From Actinoallomurus soli (lineage in GTDB: Bacteria; Actinomycetota; Actinomycetes; Streptosporangiales; Streptosporangiaceae), in contig NZ_JAMXMV010000003.1 in assembly GCF_024055715.1 (NCBI RefSeq), positions 310,001 to 374,000 of the forward strand: DNA of 64,000 nt. The letters run 5' to 3'. The notes beneath the pieces were generated by a model that was not told the origin of the DNA, searched no databases, and worked only from the letters and a program-made list of their open reading frames with translations. Below, piece by piece: positions 55,553-64,000 of this stretch; within the stretch, counting starts at the first letter, position 1; every line of letters starts with the position of its first letter. The translations under genes and the position numbers were made by a program.

Positions 55553-57031
55553 GAATCGGACTCCGGGAGTGTCGCCGCCGCGGCCCTGCTCGATGACGGT
55601 CTCGTCCGGCGGCTCAAGGCGCTCGCGTGCACCGGGCCTCTCCACGATCTGGACACCCGCAAGACGCGGCTGGACTTCGCGGACGCCTCGGTGTACGCGA
55701 TGGCGGAGATCGCGTTCCAGATCATCGACCAGGTGACCATCACCATGGACTTCGACCGGGGCGCGAACCACGACGCCGTGATCGCGCGGGTGCTGCCGTT
55801 CATCGCGGCCCAGGCGCCGGACCGCGCGCCGCAGGAGCATGAGAAGGTCGCCCGCTGGGTCCTGGAGAACCTCATCAACGTCGGCAGCGTCGACCGCGGC
55901 TTCCGCGTGTTCTACGGGACGTTCGGCGCCGACGGCGCGTACCAGCGGCTCGCGTTCGACTTCAAGCTCCTCACCGAGCTCGCGGACGCCGACGGCGAGG
56001 TGTACCTGCGCGCCTCGGACGAGGCGATCAACGTGCTCATCGGCGCGCTGGACACCGACGTCGAGTCCGCGCAGATCGCCGCGGAGATCAAGCTCGGCAA
56101 CCTGATCGAGCGGGGGAAGCTGTCGGACGCCCAGGCCGCCGCGCAGCAGGCCCGGTACGCGACCGTGCAGTACGCCGAGCGGCTGCGCCGCAAGCTGGAG
56201 GCGACCCGCCGGGACGTGCGGTCGGTCGACTGGGAGGAGGAGATCCCCGAGCTGATCGACGCGGCGCTCACCCACGTCACCGCCCGGTACCGCGCCGAGA
56301 CCGCGATCCTGGCGAACATCCGCCGCGCCCGCGACGAGGCCACCGAGCCGGAGCGCAAGCGGCGGGCGGCGGTCCTGGTGGACATCGTCGCCGACTGCGT
56401 GAAGCGGCACACCCAGCTGCAGGCCCGGCTGATCGAGGCGAACGCGATCTTCCGCGCCGAGCAGGACCGCCAGCAGTTCTCCGGGCCGCCGCAGCGGGCG
56501 ACCGTCGACCTGTTCGGCCAGCTGCTCGGCCCCACGCTGCAGCTGAGCGTGGCCGACGCCGCCGGGCCCGCCGGCGCGTTCTTCCAGGGGGGCGCCGGGC
56601 TCGCGACGCCGACGGTGGTCCGGCTGCGCGACGTGGTGCGCATGCTCATCGCCCCCGCCGCCGAGCGCGACGACCTGGCCGGGGCGCTGCCCGAGCCCGA
56701 CCTGATGCCCCCGCCGGACCCGGACGTCTTCAGCGACGAGCAGTGGACGCGCGCCGACGACCTGCTCGACCTCGCGGACACCCCAAGGCGGCTGTCCGCG
56801 CTGCTCGCCGAGGCGCGCGCCGGCGACCCGGCCCTGCCGCACCTGCTCCTCCTGCGGGTGCTGCACGCCGTGTCCCCCGAGATCGGGGTCGCGGTCCGGC
56901 AGGGCGACGACCGGGTGCTCGTCGCGGTCGACGACGGCACGCGGCTGGAGGACCCGGAGTTCGGCGGCGCCGACCTGCTGGTCGGCCTCGCCCGCGTATC
57001 CGACGAGTCTCAGCAGGGAGCGGTCGCGTGA
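55544..57031 (+). CDS. jetA: Wadjet-like JetA (MukF/kleisin-like) subunit
   Basis: 495 residues from GTG 55544, with no good ribosome binding site. N-terminus LVRRLKALACTGPLHDLDTR, then a long helical region (ASVYAMAEIAFQIIDQVTITMD, ERLRRKLEATRRDVRS), as in MukF-like kleisin partners. Identity rests mainly on gene order: helical A, short B, SMC-like C with Walker A, toprim-like D, the Wadjet arrangement. The subtype is not certain; the sequence does not obviously match the DUF3375 type I JetA and may be closer to type III-like JetA. In Wadjet complexes JetABC senses and extrudes circular DNA loops. Confidence 0.7.
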   Translation: MSDESDSGSVAAAALLDDGLVRRLKALACTGPLHDLDTRKTRLDFADASVYAMAEIAFQIIDQVTITMDFDRGANHDAVIARVLPFIAAQAPDRAPQEHEKVARWVLENLINVGSVDRGFRVFYGTFGADGAYQRLAFDFKLLTELADADGEVYLRASDEAINVLIGALDTDVESAQIAAEIKLGNLIERGKLSDAQAAAQQARYATVQYAERLRRKLEATRRDVRSVDWEEEIPELIDAALTHVTARYRAETAILANIRRARDEATEPERKRRAAVLVDIVADCVKRHTQLQARLIEANAIFRAEQDRQQFSGPPQRATVDLFGQLLGPTLQLSVADAAGPAGAFFQGGAGLATPTVVRLRDVVRMLIAPAAERDDLAGALPEPDLMPPPDPDVFSDEQWTRADDLLDLADTPRRLSALLAEARAGDPALPHLLLLRVLHAVSPEIGVAVRQGDDRVLVAVDDGTRLEDPEFGGADLLVGLARVSDESQQGAVA

Positions 57032-57822
57032 GCGTGAATGTTCCGATCGCGGACGCCGCCGAGGCCGCGAAGTTCATCACTCTCGGCATGCGGCCCCGGC
57101 TGCTGCCGGCCCGCGACCTGGCCTACGGCGACTACGTGCGCCGCTACCGGGAGGACGAGACCTTCGCCGAGCTGACGAACGCGGTCGCGAACGGCCTCGG
57201 CCTCGCCGTCCTCGCCTGCTCCCAGCAGACCGGCCTCGTCCTCGCCGCGACCGACGGGTCGCTGTTCGAGATCAAGATGGAGGACTACTCCCGCCGCGCG
57301 GCCACGCGCGACCGCCGGGAGAGGATGCTGCACGGGCTGGTGCACCTCGCGGTGGCGGCGGTCGCCTACCCGCGCCCGGCCGACCTGGCGAACGACTCCT
57401 ACATCGGCCGGGTCAGCGTCGAGCAGGTCGACGCCGTCGTACGCGAGGCGTGCCGCGTCCTGGACGAGAAGGCCGCCGCGGCCGAGGAGAGCCTGGATCC
57501 GCTGGAGGAGGCGCCCGACCTGGAGAAGACCTGGCGGGTCTACGCGCGCCGCCCGTCCGCCGCGGCGACGAAGGACGGCCGGCTCGCCCCGGACGCCACC
57601 CGGTCCATGGTCAACAAGGCGCTGCGATTCCTCGCCGAGCAGGGGTTCCTGTCGCAGGTGGGCGGCGAGGGCGGCGGCACGTACCGCACCACGCCCCGCT
57701 ACCAGGTCCAGGTGCGCGAACTCGCCGCCGACCGCGCGTTCGCGGAGCTGCTCGACCTGGGCGTCGTCACGGTCACCGACGGACACGGCACGCTGCGCGC
57801 CGTCTCCCCCGACACTCTCTGA
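57028..57822 (+). CDS. jetB: Wadjet-like JetB (MukE-like) subunit
   Basis: 264 residues from GTG 57028, GTGA overlap with the jetA stop. Winged-helix-rich small protein: FAELTNAVANGLGLAVLA, LFEIKMEDYSR, a DPLEEAPDLEKTWRVYARRP segment, and MVNKALRFLAEQGFLSQVG, a winged-helix end. MukE-like proteins bridge kleisin and SMC head in condensin-type complexes. Assignment depends on position between the kleisin-like and SMC-like genes. Confidence 0.7.
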   Translation: MSVNVPIADAAEAAKFITLGMRPRLLPARDLAYGDYVRRYREDETFAELTNAVANGLGLAVLACSQQTGLVLAATDGSLFEIKMEDYSRRAATRDRRERMLHGLVHLAVAAVAYPRPADLANDSYIGRVSVEQVDAVVREACRVLDEKAAAAEESLDPLEEAPDLEKTWRVYARRPSAAATKDGRLAPDATRSMVNKALRFLAEQGFLSQVGGEGGGTYRTTPRYQVQVRELAADRAFAELLDLGVVTVTDGHGTLRAVSPDTL

Positions 57823-57833
57823 ACGGAGTCGTG

Positions 57834-60800
57834 GTGTACGAGCTCGCACGGGTCCGGCTGTTCTCGGTCGGCCCGAAAGGCGCCCGGTACCAGAACGTCA
57901 CGCTCGACCTGCGGGAGGTCGGCGCGCCCGTCGCCCGGCCGGAGCGGGAGGCGCTGTTCGACCTGATGGCGGAGGAGCCGGGCCGCGCGGTGCCGCGCCG
58001 GCCGAGCCCGGCGACGGTGCTGTTCCTGGAGAACGGCGGCGGCAAGTCCGTCCTCATCAAGCTGATCTTCTCGGTGATGCTGCCGGGGCGGCGGCAGGTG
58101 GTCGGGGCGCGCGGCACCCGCGTGCTGGACAAGTTCGTGCTGGCCCAGGACGTCGCGCACGTCGCGCTGGAGTGGCAGCACGTACGGACCGGCCGCCGGG
58201 TCGTCGTCGGCAAGGTGTCGGCCTGGCGCGACCACGTCGTGTCCACGGACCCGAACCGCCTGAACGAGGCCTGGTACTCCTTCAGCCCGACCGCGTCGTT
58301 CGGCCTGGACGCACTGCCGTTCACGCAGGACGGGCGGGTCGTGTCGATGAGCGGGTTCCGCGATCGGCTGGGCGAGGCGGGCAAGGCCGAGCCGCACCTG
58401 CAGGTGGTCTGGGAGACCAACCACGGCGAGTGGCGGATGCGGCTGACGAACCTCGGGCTGGACCCGGAGCTGTTCGACTACCAGCGCAAGATGAACGCCG
58501 GGGAGGGTGAGGCGGCCGACGCGTTCGCGTTCAAGAGCGACGAGGCGTTCGTCGACTGGCTGCTGACCGCCGTGTTCGACGAGGACGACCTGCGCAGCCT
58601 CGGCGACGTCGTCGAGCAGTACGCCGCCGGCCTGGCGCGCCGGGACGGGCTGATGGCCGAGCGCGACTTCGTGCAGGGCGCGCTCGACCGCCTCGAACCG
58701 CTGACGGAGGCCGCCCGTACGCTGCGGGAGGCCGAGTCCGCGCGGGCTCAGGCCCGGAGTGCGGCCGAGACGTTCGGCGCCGCGATCACCGTGCGCCACC
58801 GGCAGGAGACCGCGCGGCTCGCCGAGCTCACCGAACGCGAGCGCACGGCCGTGGACCGCGAGCAGGACGCCGGCCGCCGGGCCGGGCGGCTGGGCCGGAT
58901 CCACGCCGAGCTGCGCCGCGAGCTCGCGGGCCTGCGCCTGAAGGCGGCGACGGCGGAGCTGGAGGACCTGCGGACGCGGCGCGACGAGGCCCGCGAGACC
59001 CTCACCGCGTGGCGGGCCGCCGAGACGCTGCTGGCCTACCGCCGCGCCTGCGACGACGCCGAACGCGTACGCCGCCTGGTCGCCGAGGGCGAGTCGAAGG
59101 CCGCTCCGCTGCTGGCCGAGCGGGACGAGGCCGCCCGGCGTCTCGCGCGCGGGCTGTCCGTGCTCGCCACCGCCGCGGAGGACGAGGCCGGCCGGCTCGA
59201 CCGGACCGCCGGTGAACGCGCCGAACAGGCCCGCGAGGAGGAGGCCGCGCTGGAGGACGCGATCGCGCAGGCGACGCGCGAACGCGGCCGGGCGGCCGAG
59301 GCCGAGGAGCGCGTCACCGCCGCGCTCGCCGACGTCCGTACCGCCGTCGAGGAGGGGCTGCTGCCCGGCGCGGACGCCGACGTGCGCGCCGCCGCCGAGG
59401 AGGCGCGCGAGCGCGCGGCCGACGCCGCCGAGCGGGTCGCGGCGGCCCTGCGGGACCTGTCCGGGATGGCCGCCGACCGCAAGCGCCTGGGCACGGAGGT
59501 CCGCGCGGCCGAGCAGGACCGCCGGAAACGGCAGAGCGCGGCGCAGACCGCCGCCGACGCCCTCGACCGCGCCGAGACGGCCGCGCGGGCGCTGGCCGGC
59601 GACCGGCGGGCGGCCGAGCTGCTCGGCGCCGACGCGATCGACCCCGAGACCGACGCGCCCGTGCTGCTGGAGTTGCTCGACGGCGCGATCACGGAGGCCG
59701 AGCGGGAGCAGGCCGACCTGCGGATGGAGGCGGCGGCCGACGAACGCGTCCTCGACGCGCTCGGCACCGGCGGCCTGCTGCCGCCCGCCGCCCACGTGAC
59801 CGAGGCCCTCGCCGTCCTGGAGCACGAGAAGATCACCGCCTGGTCCGGCTGGCGGTACCTCTCCACCCTCCCGCCGCAGGGCCGCGAGGGGGTGCTCGCC
59901 GCCCACCCGCACCTGGTCGACGGCATCGTCCTGAACAACCCCGCCCACCTCGAACGCGCCGAGGAGGTCCTCACGGCGGCACGGATCCTGCCGCCCGGGC
60001 TCGTCGCCGTCGGCACCACCGCGGACCTCGGCGACCCCGACGCGCCCCCGGCCGCCGGAGTCGGGTTCCTCATCCCCCCGAACCCCGCGATGTACGACGA
60101 GGAGCGCGCCGAGGAAGAGCGCGCGGCCATCGCGGACCGGCAGCGCGAACGCGCCGGCCGCCTCGCCGCGCTCACCGACCGCCTCCACGGCGACCGCGAC
60201 CTGCGCGAACGCCTGCGCCAGTGGCGACGCGCCCACCCGGCCGGCACGCTCGAGCGCCTGCGCACGGACAAGGCCGAGGCCGACGAGGCCCTGGCGACCG
60301 CCGAGACCCGGCTGGAGGACCTGGAGGGCCGGATCGCCTCGATCGAGCAGGCCGAGGACGAGATCCAGAGCGGCCTTCCCGCCTGGCGCGAGGAGGAGTC
60401 GGCGGCCGCCGACGCCGCCGGACGGCTCGCCCGGCTCGCCGAGACCGCCGCCCGCCTGCCGGAATGGCGCGAGACCGTGCGGCGTGCCCGCGCGGCGGCG
60501 GACGCCCACGACCAGGCCGCCGAGGAACACCGGCGGACCGCCGGACGCCTCCGCGCCGCCGCCGCCGAGGCCCGCCGCGAGGGCGACGACCAGCGGCGGG
60601 TCGCCACCACGGCCCGCGACGAGCTGAGCCGCATCCCCGGCGCGGGCACCCTCGACACGTCCGCCCCCGCGCCCGAGGAGCCGGTGCAGGTGCTGCGCGA
60701 CGCGTACGAGTCCGCCGCGCGGGCGTACGAACGCGCCGGCATCGGCCACGACCTCCGCGAGGACCTCACCCACGCCGAGACCCGCGAACGCGAGACCGGC

Positions 60801-62447
60801 GCCGAGGTCAAGAACATCGACGCGCGCGTCCGCGACCTCGCCGAACGCCTGCTGGCCGGCCCGGACGGCTCCGACGCCTCCGCCCGCGCCGCCGCCACCG
60901 GCCGCGCCGAACGCACCATCGCGGCGCGCGAGGACGAGCACGAGACGCAGGTGGGCCTGCACGCCCGCCTGAAGGAGGAGTACCGCCGGCTCCCGCCGCA
61001 GGAGATCACGCTCGAAGCCCCGTACGAGCGCCCGACCGCCATCGGCAAGGCGGAGAAGCTGGTCGCCCGCGCCGAGGCCGAATGGGACACCGCCCGCCGC
61101 GCCCACGAGGAGCTGCGGTCCGGGCAGGAGCGCCTCGCCGGCCAGGTGGAGTCCGCGGGCCGTACCGTCGAGCGGCTCGCCGCGTACGCCTACCGGCTGG
61201 GCGAGCTCGTGCCGCAGGAGACCGACGCGGGGGTCGCGCCGTTCCGCGGCACGATGGACGAGGCCGAGACCCGCCTGGACGACGTCATGGGGAAGGTCCG
61301 CGACACCGCGCAGACGGCCGACGACGCCGGCCGCGCCGTGCGCAACGCCGCGGACGCGCTGGCCAAGTACGCCGCCGACGACAGGTTCGCCCAGGTCGAC
61401 AGCCCGGTCCGCCGCCAGATCGTCGGCGTCGAGCGCGAGAGCCTCCCGACGTACGCCGAGGAGTGGGAACCCGCGCTGCGCCCCCGGCTGCGCAGCCTCA
61501 CCGACGAGCTCGCCCAGATCGACCGGCACCGCTCCGCCATCGTCGACCGGCTGCGCGGCATGGTCGACCAGGCGCTCGCCATCCTGCGAACCTCCCGGCG
61601 GCTGTCGACCCTGCCCGACGGCCTCGGCGAGTGGTCCGGCCAAGAGTTCCTCCGGATCCGGTTCGAGACCGCCGAGCCGCACCTGCTCGACGAGGCACTC
61701 GGCGCCGTCATCGACGACGCCACCTCCGCCGATCCCGCCCGCGCCAAGGGCGCCGGCCGCCGCGACGGCCGTACGCTGCTGCTGCGCGGCGTCCGGGCGG
61801 CGATGCCGAAGGGCGTACGGGTCGACATGCTCAAACCGGACGCGGTCCTGCGCACCGAACGCGTCCGGGTGGCCGAGATCGGCGACGTCTTCTCCGGCGG
61901 CCAGCTCCTCACCGCCGCGATCATCCTCTACTGCACGATGGCGGCCCTGCGCGCCAACGACCGCGGCCACACCCGCCGTCAGCACGCGGGCGTCCTGTTC
62001 CTGGACAACCCGATCGGCCGCGCGTCGGCGGGCTACCTCCTGGAACTGCAGATCGCCGTGGCCGAGGCGCTCGGCGTGCAGCTCGTCTACACGACCGGGC
62101 TGTTCGACACCGGGGCATTGAGCGTGTTCCCGCTCATCATCCGCCTCCGCAACGACGCCGACCTGCGCGCCGGCCTGAAGTACCTGTCGGTCGACGAGAC
62201 GATCCGCCGCTCGCTGGACGGCCTCCCCGCCCCCGACGAGACCGGCGAGGTCACCGCCACCCGAGCCTTCACCCGCCCGCCGGCTCCCGAGGCCGCCCGG
62301 CCCCGCACGACCGACGCGGACGGCGGTGGCGCGAGCGCGGGCGACGTGAGCAGGGGTGACGCGAGCGCGAGCGGCGTGAGCGAGGGTGACGCGAGCGCGG
62401 GCGATGTCAGAGCGCCCGATCCGACCGGCGCCGAGGACGCGCGATGA
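57834..62447 (+). CDS. jetC: Wadjet-like JetC (SMC/MukB-like ATPase)
   Basis: 1537 residues; GTG 57834 is chosen because GGAG (57825-57828) gives five-base spacing. N-terminal head has Walker A LENGGGKSVLIKLI (about 64-77). Long coiled coils rich in E, R, A and L span roughly 280-1250 with a hinge-like less-coiled stretch around 640-740 (GREGVLAAHPHLVDGIVLNN). The C-terminal head has the ABC signature FSGGQLLTAAIILYC and Walker B VLFLDNPIGRAS. This is the condensin-like motor of plasmid defence. The C-terminal 50 residues are a degenerate repeat (GDASAGDV, GDASASGV) that looks like a flexible tail. Stop overlaps the next ATG. Confidence 0.88.
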   Translation: MYELARVRLFSVGPKGARYQNVTLDLREVGAPVARPEREALFDLMAEEPGRAVPRRPSPATVLFLENGGGKSVLIKLIFSVMLPGRRQVVGARGTRVLDKFVLAQDVAHVALEWQHVRTGRRVVVGKVSAWRDHVVSTDPNRLNEAWYSFSPTASFGLDALPFTQDGRVVSMSGFRDRLGEAGKAEPHLQVVWETNHGEWRMRLTNLGLDPELFDYQRKMNAGEGEAADAFAFKSDEAFVDWLLTAVFDEDDLRSLGDVVEQYAAGLARRDGLMAERDFVQGALDRLEPLTEAARTLREAESARAQARSAAETFGAAITVRHRQETARLAELTERERTAVDREQDAGRRAGRLGRIHAELRRELAGLRLKAATAELEDLRTRRDEARETLTAWRAAETLLAYRRACDDAERVRRLVAEGESKAAPLLAERDEAARRLARGLSVLATAAEDEAGRLDRTAGERAEQAREEEAALEDAIAQATRERGRAAEAEERVTAALADVRTAVEEGLLPGADADVRAAAEEARERAADAAERVAAALRDLSGMAADRKRLGTEVRAAEQDRRKRQSAAQTAADALDRAETAARALAGDRRAAELLGADAIDPETDAPVLLELLDGAITEAEREQADLRMEAAADERVLDALGTGGLLPPAAHVTEALAVLEHEKITAWSGWRYLSTLPPQGREGVLAAHPHLVDGIVLNNPAHLERAEEVLTAARILPPGLVAVGTTADLGDPDAPPAAGVGFLIPPNPAMYDEERAEEERAAIADRQRERAGRLAALTDRLHGDRDLRERLRQWRRAHPAGTLERLRTDKAEADEALATAETRLEDLEGRIASIEQAEDEIQSGLPAWREEESAAADAAGRLARLAETAARLPEWRETVRRARAAADAHDQAAEEHRRTAGRLRAAAAEARREGDDQRRVATTARDELSRIPGAGTLDTSAPAPEEPVQVLRDAYESAARAYERAGIGHDLREDLTHAETRERETGAEVKNIDARVRDLAERLLAGPDGSDASARAAATGRAERTIAAREDEHETQVGLHARLKEEYRRLPPQEITLEAPYERPTAIGKAEKLVARAEAEWDTARRAHEELRSGQERLAGQVESAGRTVERLAAYAYRLGELVPQETDAGVAPFRGTMDEAETRLDDVMGKVRDTAQTADDAGRAVRNAADALAKYAADDRFAQVDSPVRRQIVGVERESLPTYAEEWEPALRPRLRSLTDELAQIDRHRSAIVDRLRGMVDQALAILRTSRRLSTLPDGLGEWSGQEFLRIRFETAEPHLLDEALGAVIDDATSADPARAKGAGRRDGRTLLLRGVRAAMPKGVRVDMLKPDAVLRTERVRVAEIGDVFSGGQLLTAAIILYCTMAALRANDRGHTRRQHAGVLFLDNPIGRASAGYLLELQIAVAEALGVQLVYTTGLFDTGALSVFPLIIRLRNDADLRAGLKYLSVDETIRRSLDGLPAPDETGEVTATRAFTRPPAPEAARPRTTDADGGGASAGDVSRGDASASGVSEGDASAGDVRAPDPTGAEDAR

Positions 62448-63724
62448 CCACCCCCGACCGCCACGACCCGACCGGCGCCGCGCTCGGCGGAACGGCCGAC
62501 ACGGCCGGTGCGGGCGTCGGCTCGGGCGGCACGGACGGGCTCGGGACCGGCGTAAGCGGCACGGACGCGCCCGGCGTCGGCACGGGCCGCGGGGGTGGCG
62601 CGGGCAGCGGGGGCGGCGCGGGCGGCACAGGCAGCGGGGGCGGCGCGGGCGGCACAGGCAGCGGGGGCGGCGCGGGCAGCGGCGGGGTCGGTGTTCGTGC
62701 ACAGCGGATGGCCGCGCTGCTGCGCGGCCGTAAGAACCGGCGGGTCCACCTGCGCGATCTGTGGGCGATCCTCGACGAGGCCGACCCGGCCCTCGGCACG
62801 GACGCCCGCCGCCGCTCCGTCCTCGCCGACGTCCTGGCCGAACTGGCCGGCGCCGGGCTCCTCACCCTGCCCGGCGAACGCTCCTACGACCGTACGGAGC
62901 ACCCGCCGCTACCCCGCTTCGTCACCCTGCCCGCCCCGCAGACGCCCGCGCCCGTACGTCACCAGGTCGTGTGGCACCACGACCTGAACTGGATCCCCGA
63001 GACCCGGATCACGCCCGCCCAGCGGGACCGCCTCGAAGCGGTCGACCGGTGGCTGAAGTCGGCCCGGCGCGACGCCTCCCCGGCCCCGCTGCGCGAACGC
63101 TCGCTGGAGATCTTCGGCGACGAGAAGGCCCTGGACCGGCTACTGCGGACCGGCCTGTTCGGACCGGGCCGGCTGACCCTGGACCTGCTCGTCACGTACC
63201 GCGCGGCCGTACGTTTCACGAGCGAGACCGTGGGCTCCGGCGACCTGTTGCTCGTGGTGGAGAACGCCGACACGTTCGACTCCCTCGTCCACGCGCTCCG
63301 GGACCGCCCCGGCCACCGCGTCGGCGCGGTCGCCTGGGGCGCCGGCGCGGCCTTCGAGGCGTCCGTCCTGTCCATCGCCCGGCTCCCGTTGCCCGTCGCC
63401 GAGGTCGCCTACTTCGGCGACCTGGACGAGAAGGGCCTCCGCATCCCCGCGAACGCCGCAGCACTCGCCGCCGCCGAGGGCCTGCCCGCCGTCCGCCCCG
63501 CCACCGGCCTGTACGGCGCCCTGCTGGAGCGGGCACGCCCGCAGGGCGGACAACGCAAGCTCACCGCCGCGGCCGCCGACGAGGTCACCGCCTGGCTCGA
63601 CCCGCCGCACCGCACCCGGGTCCGCGAGCTCCTGATGGCAGGCGAACGTGCCGCCCAGGAGGCCGTCGGCCGCCAATACCTCACTGCGCACGACGCCTGG
63701 ACCACCGACCTGTACCCCCGCTGA
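62444..63724 (+). CDS. jetD: Wadjet-like JetD (toprim nuclease) subunit
   Basis: 426 residues, ATGA overlap with jetC. Residues 1-85 are a Gly/Ser/Thr-rich segment with a repeated GSGGGAGGT unit. The folded part starts near VRAQRMAALLRGRKN. VVWHHDLNWIPETRITPAQRDRL leads into the toprim half: LLLVVENADTF supplies the glutamate and VAYFGDLDEKGLRI the DxD acidic pair, as in the JetD/DUF2220 family that cleaves circular DNA. The C-terminal VTAWLDPPHRTRVRELL region fits the family tail. With jetABC it completes a four-gene system; no nuclease activity has been tested. Confidence 0.85.
   Translation: MTTPDRHDPTGAALGGTADTAGAGVGSGGTDGLGTGVSGTDAPGVGTGRGGGAGSGGGAGGTGSGGGAGGTGSGGGAGSGGVGVRAQRMAALLRGRKNRRVHLRDLWAILDEADPALGTDARRRSVLADVLAELAGAGLLTLPGERSYDRTEHPPLPRFVTLPAPQTPAPVRHQVVWHHDLNWIPETRITPAQRDRLEAVDRWLKSARRDASPAPLRERSLEIFGDEKALDRLLRTGLFGPGRLTLDLLVTYRAAVRFTSETVGSGDLLLVVENADTFDSLVHALRDRPGHRVGAVAWGAGAAFEASVLSIARLPLPVAEVAYFGDLDEKGLRIPANAAALAAAEGLPAVRPATGLYGALLERARPQGGQRKLTAAAADEVTAWLDPPHRTRVRELLMAGERAAQEAVGRQYLTAHDAWTTDLYPR
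62590..62690 (+). repeat. 27-bp repeat coding the JetD Gly/Ser linker
   Basis: Two full and several partial copies of a 27-bp unit coding GSGGGAGGT. In frame, GC about 90 percent, confined to the JetD N-terminus. Confidence 0.8.
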
Positions 63725-63916
63725 GACGCACCGGCGGCCACCCCTGCCGCTCCGCCACACCCGCTCGCCGCCGAGTCGTTCGGCCGAGCGATCAGCGGTG
63801 GACGGCGCGAGAAGGTCTGGTTCTGGCTCGATTCCCGTAAACGGCTCCGGCTTGGGCGACCCTCACTGCTCACCGCCCCCGCCCGCACCGCATCGCAACG
63901 GCCGACCTTCCAACGA

Positions 63917-63987
63917 CCTTTGCTCTGCTCACCCCAGGTATGCGTCTGGAGCGATCCACTGCATACCCGGCGTAAGCAGAGCGAAGG
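63917..63987. repeat. nested inverted repeat at the window edge
   Basis: Outer arms CCTTTGCTCTGCT (63917-63929) and AGCAGAGCGAAGG (63975-63987) match at 12 of 13 positions. Inner arms GGTATGC (63937-63943) and GCATACC (63961-63967) are perfect around a 17-base loop. It could be a terminator for the Jet operon, a small structured RNA or a recombination site. The remaining 63725-63916 shows nothing recognisable. Confidence 0.55.
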
Positions 63988-64000
63988 CCGGCGGAGAGCA

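Noticed and set aside
62590-62690. possible non-coding GC-rich repeat element
   Set aside because: It keeps the JetD frame and codes a Gly/Ser linker, so it is annotated as part of the gene.
57699-62702. 1667-residue minus-strand open frame opposite jetC
   Set aside because: Shadow of the SMC-like gene; composition is random-like (R, G, L, V) and no family motif was found, while jetC has Walker motifs and coupled neighbours.
63917-63987. integron attC site or IS terminal inverted repeats
   Set aside because: No GTTRRRY-type core sites, no integrase or transposase nearby; only the nested symmetry is supported.

Overview
The window is high-GC actinomycete chromosome. Evidence: very high third-position GC, frequent GTG starts, GTGA/ATGA start-stop overlaps inside operons, and families typical of Streptosporangiales, Streptomycetales and Thermomonosporaceae (XRE/DUF5753 regulators with a DUF397 partner, DUF574 methyltransferases, an ECF41 sigma factor, a PASTA-less Ser/Thr kinase, a Wadjet-like operon). 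I infer a filamentous actinomycete, perhaps Thermomonosporaceae; the species cannot be read from the sequence. I see no tRNA, rRNA, insertion sequence, integrase or CRISPR array.

Layout. 0-5.7 kb: a stand-alone MurG, a candidate type VII-secreted toxin-like protein, an XRE/DUF397/ATPase regulatory set and a PrmC-like methyltransferase. 5.8-8.4 kb: a probably frameshifted exported protein, then a TetR regulator divergent from a saccharopine-dehydrogenase-like enzyme with a large shared operator. 8.4-11.6 kb (minus strand): a compact candidate RiPP-type operon, namely a 17-residue peptide with a strong ribosome binding site, a hairpin, two heme-oxygenase-like diiron enzymes each with an N-terminal winged-helix/PqqD-like segment, and an EamA exporter. 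11.7-19.8 kb: a structured 5' leader and a six-gene translationally coupled surface-polysaccharide operon (two GT2, a FemAB/CelD-like acyltransferase, a polysaccharide deacetylase, a flippase fused to a polymerase-like membrane protein, a small membrane protein).

20.1-23.0 kb: five tandem genes for small exported proteins; four share an RNNN-A-AR core. 23-26.8 kb: a glycoside hydrolase-like protein, a P450, an MscS channel and a small membrane protein. 27-31.3 kb: a 1453-residue NTPase fused to a C-terminal NYN ribonuclease domain, with a palindrome upstream. 31.6-38.1 kb: Ser/Thr kinase, fused aminodeoxychorismate synthase carrying an in-frame minisatellite, a second XRE/DUF5753 gene and two convergent DUF574 methyltransferases. 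39.2-46.9 kb: a five-gene operon that looks like a uronic-acid polysaccharide pathway (processive GT2 synthase, three parallel beta-helix proteins, UDP-glucose/GDP-mannose dehydrogenase). 47-55.5 kb: penicillin-acylase-family hydrolase, a paired NTPase and membrane-anchored binding protein, and an ECF41 sigma factor next to an NDH-2-like oxidoreductase. 55.5-63.7 kb: a complete four-gene Wadjet-like (JetABCD) SMC plasmid-defence operon. The right edge holds a nested inverted repeat.

The window combines cell-surface polymer synthesis, regulation and defence. The most novel-looking parts are the peptide/diiron-enzyme operon, the NYN-NTPase fusion, the small exported protein array and the uronate-polymer operon. 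Function calls rest on motifs read by eye; no database search was possible.
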